Under the pieces are notes generated by a model that did no database searches, was not told where the DNA came from, and saw only the letters and a program-made list of their open reading frames with translations. Made by a program: the position numbers and the translations under genes. DNA of 64,000 nucleotides from Micromonospora chaiyaphumensis. GTDB taxonomy: Bacteria; Actinomycetota; Actinomycetes; Mycobacteriales; Micromonosporaceae. The number at the start of each line of letters is the position of its first letter. Position 1 is the first letter of the stretch. Location: the NCBI RefSeq assembly GCF_900091435.1, contig NZ_FMCS01000006.1:398057-462056 (forward strand), read 5' to 3'. Of this stretch, positions 15,919 to 23,917 are shown piece by piece.

Positions 15919-16056
15919 TGCCGCAGGACCGGCCGCCGGGTCGTCGCCTCCACCGGCCGGGCCGCGTATCTCCACCCTGGACTCGGCGGGATCGGCGCGG
16001 GAGGATGCCAGGGCTTACTACGCAGCGCAGTCACGTACTTACCGGGGACGTAAGGG

Positions 16057-16842
16057 ATGGACATCGAGATGTGGATCCGGGCGCTCAAGGCCGCCCGGTC
16101 GGGTGCGGACGTCTCCCAGGAAGGGCTGGCCGCGCTGATCAAGTGGAGCCCGTCGACGGTGGCCGCAATCGAGACCGGGCGGCGCCGGCCGACCATGGAG
16201 TTCGCTGTCGCCGCCGACCAGGCCCTCGGCACGGGCGGCCTCCTCGCCAGCCTGATCAAAAAGGACGAGGAAAGGAGTGGGCCAACGTCGTTCGAGCCCT
16301 GGCCCGGCTACGAGCAACGTGCCAACCGGTTGTGCAACTTCGAGCCATGCCTGGTCCCTGGCCTACTGCAGACCGAGGAGTACGCGCGAGCGGTCTTCTC
16401 GGCGGGCGGCCTGTACAACAGTGATCGAGTCGAGGAGCTCGTGAGCTTCCGGATGAGCCGGCAGAGGTTGTTCCACCGGGATGATGCACCCGAGTGCGTC
16501 TTTGTCATCGATGAAAGCGCCTTGCAGCGCCGAGTCGGCGGCCCGGCCGTGATGGACCGCCAGCTTGGCCACCTGCTGGAATCAGCCGAGCTGCCGCAGG
16601 TGCGGCTGCACATCCTTCCGTTGGAGGTCGGTGCGCACCCCTCAATGGGAGGCGGATTCGCGCTCGCACAGCTACCTGGCGACGATCGTCTGCTCTGCCT
16701 CGACAACGCCGCTCGCGGCCAGATCGCGGACTATCCGGAATGGATAAGCTGGGTGCAGCGGAAGTGGGAGCGTCTCCTCGCCGAGTCGCTCGGTGCGAGC
16801 GCCTCCATCGAAGTGATCAACAAGCTGAGGGTGACGTCATGA
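16057..16842 (+). CDS. Helix-turn-helix transcriptional regulator, DUF5753 family
   Basis: A 261-residue DNA-binding protein. An XRE-type helix-turn-helix occupies about residues 5-65 (SQEGLAALIKWSPSTVAAIETGRRRPT), followed by the DUF5753 domain (about 85-255) with the hallmark VPGLLQTEEYARAV and DESALQRRVGGPAVMDRQL. Such proteins are abundant in Streptomyces and Micromonospora and pair with DUF397 partners, some affecting development or antibiotic production. The ATG at 16057 follows an AAGGG site. Its stop overlaps the DUF397 start (ATGA-type), so the two are co-translated. Confidence 0.92.
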   Translation: MDIEMWIRALKAARSGADVSQEGLAALIKWSPSTVAAIETGRRRPTMEFAVAADQALGTGGLLASLIKKDEERSGPTSFEPWPGYEQRANRLCNFEPCLVPGLLQTEEYARAVFSAGGLYNSDRVEELVSFRMSRQRLFHRDDAPECVFVIDESALQRRVGGPAVMDRQLGHLLESAELPQVRLHILPLEVGAHPSMGGGFALAQLPGDDRLLCLDNAARGQIADYPEWISWVQRKWERLLAESLGASASIEVINKLRVTS

Positions 16843-17045
16843 CCAGTGTCCTGCCCCGCTGGCGCAAGTCGACCCGTTCTGACAATGACGGCAACTGTGT
16901 CGAGGTGGCGGGCGATCTGCCCGGGGTGGTGCTGGTGCGGGACAGCAAGGATCCGTCCGGCCCGACTCTCACGTTCACTCCCGACGCCTGGCGCGCCTTC
17001 GTGAGCGCGGGCGCCCCGATCCTGGCGACTTTCCGTTCGAGGTGA
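16839..17045 (+). CDS. DUF397 domain-containing protein
   Basis: A 68-residue protein with the DUF397 pattern: W-R-K-S-T-R-S near the N-terminus, NCVEVA, VVLVRDSKDPSGPTLTFTPDAWRAFV. DUF397 proteins are small partners of DUF5753 helix-turn-helix regulators, thought to act like antitoxin or anti-regulator components. Its ATG overlaps the stop of the regulator gene by 3 bases, indicating translational coupling. It ends 19 bases before the convergent SRPBCC gene. Confidence 0.9.
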   Translation: MTSVLPRWRKSTRSDNDGNCVEVAGDLPGVVLVRDSKDPSGPTLTFTPDAWRAFVSAGAPILATFRSR

Positions 17046-17063
17046 ACGGCAGGTCGCCAAGAG

Positions 17064-17564
17064 CTACCGCCGGCGCTCCGGAGGCAGGGAGCGGCGGGCG
17101 GCGGCCAGCACCTCCGGGTCGGCGCAGCCCGCGGCGTACCCGGCGATCCGGCGCCGGATGTCCCGGCGGAGCAGCCAGACGCCGATCCGCTCGGCGACCG
17201 GGCGCAGGAACGCCGGGCGGCACCGGAAGTTGTACCGCCAGGTGGCCAGGGTCGTTCCCGGCTCGGGGCCCGGCGCGAACCGCCAGCCGCCGCCGAACCG
17301 CTCGAAGAACCAGGGTCCCCGGACCATCTTCATGCCCACGTTCGTGGGCGGCGCCCAGGAGACGTACTCGCTGACCATGACCAGGCCGTGCCGGGACCGG
17401 GTGAAGGTGCGGACGCCCCGGCCGGGCCGGATCGCCCCGTCCACGAAGTGCTGCTCCCGGACGAACGGGTCCCAGCGGTAGCGGACCGGTGCCACGGTCT
17501 GCGACACCGCGAAGGCCAGCTCCGGGGGGACCGGAACGGTGGCCACCGCCTCCACGACGGGCAT
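17064..17564 (-). CDS. SRPBCC family protein
   Basis: A 166-residue soluble protein with a START/Bet v1-like helix-grip fold: VVEAVATVPVPPELAFAVSQ at the N-terminus, VMVSEYVSWAPPTNVGMKMVRGPWFFERFGGGWRF in the beta sheet, and a long C-terminal helix. Members bind hydrophobic ligands. The start ATG at 17564 overlaps the stop of the ABC permease (TGATG), making it the third gene of that operon; a link to the transported substrate is inferred. Confidence 0.75.
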   Translation of the reverse strand: MPVVEAVATVPVPPELAFAVSQTVAPVRYRWDPFVREQHFVDGAIRPGRGVRTFTRSRHGLVMVSEYVSWAPPTNVGMKMVRGPWFFERFGGGWRFAPGPEPGTTLATWRYNFRCRPAFLRPVAERIGVWLLRRDIRRRIAGYAAGCADPEVLAAARRSLPPERRR

Positions 17565-19267
17565 CAGCGCCTCGGGGTGACGGCGGCCAGCAGTTCCGGC
17601 TGGCGGCGGTCCAGCGCGTCCCCGGCCAGGTACGCGCCGAGCAGCGCGGCACCCAGCCCGTACGCCAGGCCGACCGGCAGGGCCAGCCAGAGCCAGACGT
17701 CGCCGAGCAGCGCGGCCGCCACCACCAGCGGCACGGCGGCCGCCGCCGAGGCCACCATGGACACCAGGGCGTACAGGCTCCTCGCCATCCCGGCGCCGGT
17801 GTTCATGGCGAACGGGTTGCTGGTCTCCGGCAGCGAGTAGGCGCCGAGCACCGAGACGGTGGCGTTGATGGCCAGCCCGCAGCCGTACGCGGCGAGCAGG
17901 CCACCGGCCATCACGCCCAGCCAGCCGGGCCGCCCGAGCACGACGGCCAGCACCACGGCGACCGCGCCGAGGATCGGCACCACGTAGAGCGAGAACGCGA
18001 CCATCCGCGCCTGCAGCTCGACCCGCCCCGGCACGCCGGCCACCACGTTGGCCGCGTACGCGCTGCCGTCGAAACCGAACTGGTTGGCCAGCGTCACCGA
18101 GGCGAGCACCCCGACGAAGACCATCGAGAGGCTGACCAGCACCGGGGACGAGTTGGCCGTGGCCTCGCCGAACGCGGCGCCGCCGTCGGTGGCCAGCCGG
18201 GAGCCGCCCAGGTTGACCATCACCGGCACGAAGATGCCGACCACCGCCACGGTGATCAGGTTGGCCCGCCGCCGGGCGTCCCGCCACCAGTAGCGGCACT
18301 CCCGCGCCACCAGCGCGCCGAACCGGTCCCGCCGAGCCCAGCCGACAGCCCGGGGAAAGAGCTGCCCGACCGCCGCGCCGGCCACCGTGCCGCGCCGGTC
18401 CCGGGACGGCCCGGAACTCACCGCGCCCACCATCGCCGACTCCAGCGACCGCGACCACCACAGCAGGAGTACGCCGATCGCCGCCACGGTGATCAGCAGC
18501 TTCAGCCCGCCCGCGGCGGCGTGCCCCTCGGCCACCTCGACGCCGGCGGTCCAGGGTGCCCCGAACGGCGTCCAGCCGACCACCCGGGCCACCCCGGTCA
18601 GCCGGTCCCAGTCGGCCTGCTGGACCGCCCCGAGCACCAGCAGCTGCAGCGGGCCGAGCAGGGCGGCGACCACCGCCAGCAGCACGGCGGCCAGGTCGCG
18701 TACCCGGCGGGAGCGGAGCATGGTGGCGAAGGCGCTGGTCACCGCGCGGGCGGCGGCCACGCAGAGCAGCACGCCGAGGAGCACCCCGAGCAGCCCGACC
18801 AGCGCGGCGGGCCAGCCGCCCAGCGCGCCGGCGGTGACCACCAGCCCGGTGACCGCGAGCAGGGTCGACAGCACCGGGACGCTGACCAGGGCCGCCGCGA
18901 ACAGGCCGGTGACCAGGGTGCGGCGGGACAGCGGGAGCAGCGCGAAGCGGGCCGGGTCCAGGGTCTCGTCCACGCCGAAGAAGACCAGCGGCAGCAGCAC
19001 CCAGCCGAGGGTGAGCAGGCCGCCGCCGAAGGCGGCGGTCATCAGCGCGTAGCGGGACTCGCCGGCCAGGCCGGGCGCGGCGAGTCCGAAGAAGCCGCCG
19101 ACGGCGAACCAGAGCCCGAACAGCACGCCGCCCACGAACAGCGCGATCCGCCACCCCTGCCCGCGGAAGTTGTTGCCCAGCACCCGCAGCTTGAGCCGGA
19201 CGAAGTGCCGGGGCGAGACGGCCCGGGCCGGCCGCTCCGCGGCGGTCAGCGTCGCCGGGACAGCCAC
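17564..19267 (-). CDS. ABC-2 type transporter permease
   Basis: A 567-residue membrane protein with about 12 hydrophobic helices in two halves separated by a hydrophilic stretch near residues 270-300. It begins with a conserved cytoplasmic segment (HFVRLKLRVLGNNFRGQGW). It is encoded directly after an ABC ATPase with a 22-base overlap, so together they form an exporter of unknown substrate. The GTG at 19267 is the start. It matches no specific substrate family that I recognise. Confidence 0.85.
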   Translation of the reverse strand: MAVPATLTAAERPARAVSPRHFVRLKLRVLGNNFRGQGWRIALFVGGVLFGLWFAVGGFFGLAAPGLAGESRYALMTAAFGGGLLTLGWVLLPLVFFGVDETLDPARFALLPLSRRTLVTGLFAAALVSVPVLSTLLAVTGLVVTAGALGGWPAALVGLLGVLLGVLLCVAAARAVTSAFATMLRSRRVRDLAAVLLAVVAALLGPLQLLVLGAVQQADWDRLTGVARVVGWTPFGAPWTAGVEVAEGHAAAGGLKLLITVAAIGVLLLWWSRSLESAMVGAVSSGPSRDRRGTVAGAAVGQLFPRAVGWARRDRFGALVARECRYWWRDARRRANLITVAVVGIFVPVMVNLGGSRLATDGGAAFGEATANSSPVLVSLSMVFVGVLASVTLANQFGFDGSAYAANVVAGVPGRVELQARMVAFSLYVVPILGAVAVVLAVVLGRPGWLGVMAGGLLAAYGCGLAINATVSVLGAYSLPETSNPFAMNTGAGMARSLYALVSMVASAAAAVPLVVAAALLGDVWLWLALPVGLAYGLGAALLGAYLAGDALDRRQPELLAAVTPRR

Positions 19268-20016
19268 GACAGCTCCTCGCCCGTCGCGGTCCGCCCGCCG
19301 ACCACCTCGACGAAGACCTCCTCCAGCGACCGCTCGCCGCGGACCTCGGCGAGCGTGCCGACCCGCTTGATCCGGCCGTCGGCCAGGATCGCCACGTGCG
19401 AGCAGAGCCGCTCGACGACCTCCATGACGTGGCTGGAGAAGATCACCGTGCCGCCGCCCACGACGTAGCGGTGCAGGATGTCCCGGATCAGGGCCGCGGA
19501 GACCGGGTCGACCGCCTCGAACGGCTCGTCCAGCACGAGCAGCCGGGGGCCGTGCAGCAGCGCGCAGGCCAGACCGATCTTCTTCTTCATGCCGGCCGAG
19601 TAGTCGACCACCAGGGTGCGGCCGGCGTCGGAGAGCGCCAGCACGTCGAGCAGTTCCGCCGCGCGCTGGTCGACCACCGCCGGGTCCATGCCCCGCAGCA
19701 GGCCGTGGTAGGCCAGCAACTCGGCGCCGCTGAGGCGGTCGAAGAGGCGTACCCCGTCGGGCATCACGCCGAGCAGCCCCTTGGCGCCAACCGGATCGGC
19801 CCAGACGTCGTGCCCGAGCACCCGGGCCTGGCCGGCGTCGGGCCGCAGCAGGCCGACCGCCATGGAGAGGGTGGTGGTCTTGCCGGCCCCGTTCGGGCCC
19901 AGCAGCCCGTAGAACGAGCCGGTCGGCACGTCGAGGTCGACGCCGGCGACCGCGACCTTGGTGTCGAACCGCTTGGCCAGGCCACGGAGGGACAGCGCCG
20001 GGTGCTGATCGGTCAT
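19246..20016 (-). CDS. ABC transporter ATP-binding protein
   Basis: A 256-residue nucleotide-binding subunit with Walker A GPNGAGKTT, signature YSAGMKKKI, Walker B LLVLDEPFEAVD and the switch histidine in SSHVMEVVERL. The LSGGQ-like signature is replaced by YSAGM, as in CcmA/NatA-type exporters. It drives the overlapping permease. The ATG at 20016 has no ribosome site; TACGGT (20029 to 20024) is 7 bases upstream, so the operon is probably transcribed leaderless. Confidence 0.93.
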   Translation of the reverse strand: MTDQHPALSLRGLAKRFDTKVAVAGVDLDVPTGSFYGLLGPNGAGKTTTLSMAVGLLRPDAGQARVLGHDVWADPVGAKGLLGVMPDGVRLFDRLSGAELLAYHGLLRGMDPAVVDQRAAELLDVLALSDAGRTLVVDYSAGMKKKIGLACALLHGPRLLVLDEPFEAVDPVSAALIRDILHRYVVGGGTVIFSSHVMEVVERLCSHVAILADGRIKRVGTLAEVRGERSLEEVFVEVVGGRTATGEELSWLSRRR

Positions 20017-20045
20017 GCCCCCGACCGTAGCCCGCCCCGGCCAGT

Positions 20046-20073
20046 GGAAGATCCGGCCGGAGGAGGATCTTCC
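20046..20073 (-). terminator. Hairpin terminator after the second symporter
   Basis: Arms GGAAGATCC (20046-20054) and GGATCTTCC (20065-20073) with a 10-base loop lie between the symporter stop (20103) and the promoter of the ABC operon. Minus-strand transcription from the symporter would meet it before the ABC genes. Confidence 0.6.
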
Positions 20074-20102
20074 CGTCCCCCCTCAGCCGTACGGCCGTCC
20101 CG

Positions 20103-21743
20103 CTAGAGGCGCAGGGACTCCGGGGTGTGCAGGCGGAGCATCGTGACGCCGACGTCCCGGGGCAGCCGCCGCCGGGTGGCCATCGACACCGCCACCATCA
20201 CGGTGAACGCCAGCGGCACCGTCCACGCGGCCGGCTGGGTGGTGAGCGTGGCCGGCCAGCCGGACAGCGGCGGGCCGAGCACGGTGAGCAGCACCGCGCC
20301 GATCGCGGCGCCGCCACCGACCAGCACCCCGGCGGCGGCGCCCAGGTCGGTCAGGCCGCGCCACCAGATGCCCAGCACCAGCAGCGGGCAGAAGCTCGAC
20401 GCGGCCACGGCGAAGGCCAGCCCGACCACCTGGGAGACGTCCAGCCCGGAGACGTTCAACGCGAGCACCGCCGGCACCCCACCGGCGATCACCGTGGCCA
20501 GCCGGAAGCCGCGCACCGAGCCGCGGCCGAGGACGTCGGTGGAGATCACCCCGGCGACGCTGGTCAGCAGGCCGGAGGAGGTGGAGAGGAAGGCCGCGAA
20601 CGCGCCCGCGGCGACCAGCGCGGCGAGCAGCCGGCCGGTGGTGCCGTCGCCCAGCGCCGCCCCGGGCAGGAGCACCACGACGGCGTCGGTCTGCCCGGTG
20701 ACCAGTAACTGCGGCGTGTAGATCCGGCCCAGCACGCCGTAGATCGTGGGCAGCAGGTAGAAGACGCCGACCAGGGCCAGCACCACCAGGGTGGTGCGCC
20801 GGGCGGCGGCCCCGTCGGGGTTGGTGTAGAAGCGCACCAGCACGTGCGGTAGCCCCATGGTGCCGAGGAAGGTGGCCAGGATCAGCGAGTACGTGCCGAA
20901 CAGCCCCCGGTCGTCGTCGCCGGCCGTGTCGGGCAGCAGCCAGTCGGTGGCGGCGGTGGCCGCGCCGGATACCTCGGGCACCGGGTCGCCGGCCGCGAAG
21001 TCGAGACGGTCGCCGGGGCGTACCTCCCGGGTGTCGCCGTCGGGCAGCGTGAGCGTCGCGCGGTGCTCGACCACGACGGTGGTCGCGGTCCGGAACGCCG
21101 GCCCGTCGGGCGGGGTCACCGCCGGGCGGGCGTCGGCCTGCCACTGCAACGCCAGGAAGATCGCGGGTACGGCGAGCGCGGTGAGCTTCAACCAGTACTG
21201 GAAGGCCTGCACGAAGGTGATGGCCCGCATCCCGCCGAGCGCCACGTTCGCGGTCACCACCACGGCCACCAGCAGCGCACCAACCGGATAGGGCGAGCCG
21301 GCCACCGTGGCCAGGGTCAGCCCGGCCCCCTGGAGTTGCGGCACCAGGTAGAGCCAGCCGATGAAGATCACGAAGACGGTGGCCAGCTTCCGCAGGCGCC
21401 GCGAGCCGAGCCGCACCTCGCAGAAGTCGGGCAGCGTGAACGCACCGGAACGGCGCAGCGGAGCCGCCACGAAGAGCAGCAGCGCCAGGTAGCCGGCGGC
21501 GAAGCCGACCGGGTACCAGAGCACGTCGACGCCGTACTTGAGGATCAGCCCGGCCACGCCGAGGAAGCTCGCCGCCGACAGGTACTCCCCGCCGATCGCG
21601 GCGGCGTTCCAGGTGGGGCTGACGGCCCGGGAGGCGACCAGGAAGTCGGAGGTGGTCCGGGCCAGCCGCAGCCCGTAGAAGCCGATCCCGACGGTGACCA
21701 GGGTGACCGCCACGATCGCGGGGACCACGTAGTCGTTGCCCAT
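20103..21743 (-). CDS. Sodium:solute symporter (SSS family), second copy
   Basis: A 546-residue membrane transporter of the same family as the one at 12851-14524, with about 13 helices. Signatures: TSDFLVASRAVSPTWNAAAIGGEYLSAASFLGVAG and GLPHVLVRFYTNPDG. It carries an extracellular insertion of about 70 residues (roughly 195-265, with VEHRATLTLPDGDTREVRPG) that is absent from the first copy and may bias substrate choice. It starts at the ATG at 21743, which overlaps the stop of the upstream DUF485-like gene, and is probably controlled by the nearby LytS/LytTR pair. Confidence 0.88.
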   Translation of the reverse strand: MGNDYVVPAIVAVTLVTVGIGFYGLRLARTTSDFLVASRAVSPTWNAAAIGGEYLSAASFLGVAGLILKYGVDVLWYPVGFAAGYLALLLFVAAPLRRSGAFTLPDFCEVRLGSRRLRKLATVFVIFIGWLYLVPQLQGAGLTLATVAGSPYPVGALLVAVVVTANVALGGMRAITFVQAFQYWLKLTALAVPAIFLALQWQADARPAVTPPDGPAFRTATTVVVEHRATLTLPDGDTREVRPGDRLDFAAGDPVPEVSGAATAATDWLLPDTAGDDDRGLFGTYSLILATFLGTMGLPHVLVRFYTNPDGAAARRTTLVVLALVGVFYLLPTIYGVLGRIYTPQLLVTGQTDAVVVLLPGAALGDGTTGRLLAALVAAGAFAAFLSTSSGLLTSVAGVISTDVLGRGSVRGFRLATVIAGGVPAVLALNVSGLDVSQVVGLAFAVAASSFCPLLVLGIWWRGLTDLGAAAGVLVGGGAAIGAVLLTVLGPPLSGWPATLTTQPAAWTVPLAFTVMVAVSMATRRRLPRDVGVTMLRLHTPESLRL

Positions 21744-22189
21744 CAGCGCTCCGGCCGCTGGACCAGGTCGGTGAAGTCCTGCTCGTTGCGTTCCGCCAGC
21801 CGCACGTAGGCCCAGCCGACCCCGATGAGGAACGGGAAGGCGGCCACCCCGAGCAGCAGCCAGGGCAGGTTGACGCCGAGCACGGTGACCCGGCCGACCG
21901 AGGGCGCGATGGCGAAGAGCCAGGGCAGGCCGCCCAGCCCGATCAGCACCAGCACGCTGAGCCGCAGGGCCAGCGAGAGCTGGGCCCGCATGAGGCCCTG
22001 GACCAGCGTCTCGCCGACCCGGGTCTGCTGGGTCAGCTCCGAGCGGGTGCGCTCGGCGCGGGTGCGCGGGCGGGTGACCTCGGCCAGCACGACGCGGGTC
22101 CGCCGGGGCGGCTGCGGTGCGCGCGGGGCGGGGACCGGAGCCGCCCGCTCGGGCCGCCCCGGGACGTCCTGCTCCTCCGCTCCGGTCAT
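21743..22189 (-). CDS. Small membrane partner of the symporter (DUF485-like)
   Basis: A 148-residue protein: a Pro/Arg-rich cytoplasmic N-terminus (about 1-65), then two transmembrane helices (about 73-92, ALRLSVLVLIGLGGLPWLF, and 103-126, NLPWLLLGVAAFPFLIGVGWAYV), ending in an acidic tail. Position before a symporter with a TGATG overlap parallels the DUF485-symporter pair at 12851-14870, although sequence similarity to DUF485 is weak. The ATG at 22189 is preferred; upstream in-frame codons run through the DnaA-box region and lack coding character. Confidence 0.75.
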   Translation of the reverse strand: MTGAEEQDVPGRPERAAPVPAPRAPQPPRRTRVVLAEVTRPRTRAERTRSELTQQTRVGETLVQGLMRAQLSLALRLSVLVLIGLGGLPWLFAIAPSVGRVTVLGVNLPWLLLGVAAFPFLIGVGWAYVRLAERNEQDFTDLVQRPER

Positions 22190-22242
22190 CCCCGGCAGTC
22201 TCGCCTGATCAGCGGGAATGTCAAGGGTGCCGGGGACGGCCC

Positions 22243-22315
22243 TGTGCACAACTTGTGGATAAGGCCTCACTCCTGTGGACAACCCGGTGGATGACGGCCG
22301 CCTCGTTGTGGACGA
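22243..22315. promoter_or_regulatory. Cluster of DnaA boxes
   Basis: Three 9-base DnaA boxes lie in the same orientation within 62 bases: TGTGGATAA at 22254-22262 (reverse complement of the perfect consensus TTATCCACA), TGTGGACAA at 22274-22282 (TTGTCCACA, the form preferred in high-GC actinobacteria) and TGTGGACGA at 22307-22315. A weaker TGTGCACAA is at 22243-22251. The cluster sits in the 228-base gap upstream of the second symporter operon. No dnaA or dnaN gene is near, so this is not the usual oriC locus. Confidence 0.6.
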
Positions 22316-22417
22316 CGGGCTGGTCCACTCCGCCTCAGCGAGGTGGCGGTATCCGCGGGTGCCGGACACCGCCACCTCGGCGACCTGGCGTCGGTCAATG
22401 CCGCGCCGACGCCCCGC

Positions 22418-23080
22418 TCAGGTCAGGCCGACCCGCACCGGATCGGCGGTCGCCGAGCCGAGCCAGGTGTGCGGGTTGCCGAACCAGCACCAGCCCAACT
22501 TCGGCGCGCCCTGGCTGATCCAGAGCGCCGGCACCCGCTTGTCCCCGCAGCGGGAGCCGACCAGCGAGAAGCACCGGTTGCTGGCCAGCGCCGGCGGGTG
22601 CAGCGTGACGAAGGCGAGACCCTCGTCGATGGTGATCGGCAGCCGGCCCCGCTCGGTCATCTGCGCCAGCGCGGTCGACGGCGGCAGGTTGCGGTACTCC
22701 TCGCCCCGGTCCACGTCGAAGAGCAGGTACGCGGGCCCGGCCGGCACCTCCAGCTCCTTGATCGGGTCGAACGCCGGCAGGTCGTCGGCCGGGAAGTTCC
22801 GGTCGAGGATGCCGGGCTTCCGCTTGCCGGCGAGCGTGGTGAGCGCGATCCGCTCCTGGACGGGCACCAGCTCGCGGGTGGTCACCAGGAGGAAGGGCAC
22901 CCGCCCGTCGGTGGGCGCGGCCAGGTCGGCCGCCCCGGCGACGGCCGCCGTGCGCAGCGGGGTGAGCAGGTCGCGGAAGGCGTCCTCGGTCAGCCCGGCC
23001 AGCGCCGGATAGCCGAGCTGGAGGAGGCGGTCGAGTTGCCGGTCGAATTCCGTCGCGGCGTCGTAGCGGCTGTCGGGCAT
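22418..23080 (-). CDS. DUF5701 family protein
   Basis: A 220-residue cytoplasmic protein resembling the actinobacterial DUF5701 family: EFDRQLDRLLQLGYPALAGL at the N-terminus, PFLLVTTRELVPVQERI, and a C-terminal SQGAPKLGWCWFGNPHTWLGSA. No catalytic motif is recognised. The start is the ATG at 23080, with GGAGG 5 bases before it; a longer frame up to 23131 would lack a ribosome site. It is separated from the neighbouring two-component genes by 75 bases. Confidence 0.8.
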   Translation of the reverse strand: MPDSRYDAATEFDRQLDRLLQLGYPALAGLTEDAFRDLLTPLRTAAVAGAADLAAPTDGRVPFLLVTTRELVPVQERIALTTLAGKRKPGILDRNFPADDLPAFDPIKELEVPAGPAYLLFDVDRGEEYRNLPPSTALAQMTERGRLPITIDEGLAFVTLHPPALASNRCFSLVGSRCGDKRVPALWISQGAPKLGWCWFGNPHTWLGSATADPVRVGLT

Positions 23081-23155
23081 GCGGCCTCCATCTGTCGTAC
23101 GGCGTCCCGTACAGCGTACGACAAGGGTCACGTATTCCCGGCCGCGGAGAAATTT

Positions 23156-23917
23156 TCAGCGGTTCCAGTCCTGCTTGGCCGCGCGGACCAGCTTGTCCTT
23201 CAGCTCGCGGGTGTGCCGGCGGCTCACCGGCAGCTCCGCCCCGTCGATCACCACCACGTAGCCGGAATTGACCAGCCGCAGCTCGGCGATCAGCTTGAGC
23301 TGCACCAGATAGGACCGGTGGACCCGGACGAACCCCGCGTCGGCCCAGCGCTCGGCGAGAGTGGCCAGCGAGACCCGGACCAGGTGCGAGCCGTCCGCCG
23401 TGTGCAGGCGGGCGTAGTCGCCCTGCGCCTCCACCCAGCGCACCGCCGAGCGCGGCAGCATCCGCGTGGTCCCGGCCAGCTCGATCGGGATGGTCGGGTC
23501 CTCCTCCGCCCGGGCCAGCGCCGCCGGGTGGGAGGGGACCACCCGCGAACCGATCACCCGGCGCAGGGACTCGGCCAGCCGGTCGGCGCGGACCGGCTTG
23601 CGCACGTAGTCCGTGGCGCCCAGGTCGAAGGCGTCCACCGCGCCGTCGTCGTAGGCGGTGACGAACACGATGGCCGGCGGCCGGGCGAACCGGCGCAGCA
23701 CCCGGGCCAGCTCCATGCCGTCCAGCCCGGGCATCCGGATGTCCAGGAAGACCACGTCCACGTCGCCGTCGCGCAGCACCCGCAGCGCCTCGGTCGCGTC
23801 GCCGGCCGTGTGCAGCCGGGCCACCCGGGGGTCGGCCCGCAGGTGGTACGCCAACTCGTCCAGGGCCGGCGGCTCGTCGTCGACCGCCAGCACGCGGAGA
23901 AACCCGGTCGCGTTCAT
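23156..23917 (-). CDS. LytTR-type response regulator
   Basis: A 253-residue response regulator. The receiver domain (about 7-125) has the acidic pair VDDE, phosphoacceptor in VVFLDIRMPG and KPVRADRL. A LytTR DNA-binding domain follows (about 145-250) with WVEAQGDYARLHT and FVRVHRSYLV. The start ATG at 23917 overlaps the stop of the cognate kinase gene by 4 bases. LytS/LytTR pairs next to SSS symporters are a repeated arrangement, so control of the transporter at 20103-22189 is a reasonable inference. Confidence 0.92.
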   Translation of the reverse strand: MNATGFLRVLAVDDEPPALDELAYHLRADPRVARLHTAGDATEALRVLRDGDVDVVFLDIRMPGLDGMELARVLRRFARPPAIVFVTAYDDGAVDAFDLGATDYVRKPVRADRLAESLRRVIGSRVVPSHPAALARAEEDPTIPIELAGTTRMLPRSAVRWVEAQGDYARLHTADGSHLVRVSLATLAERWADAGFVRVHRSYLVQLKLIAELRLVNSGYVVVIDGAELPVSRRHTRELKDKLVRAAKQDWNR

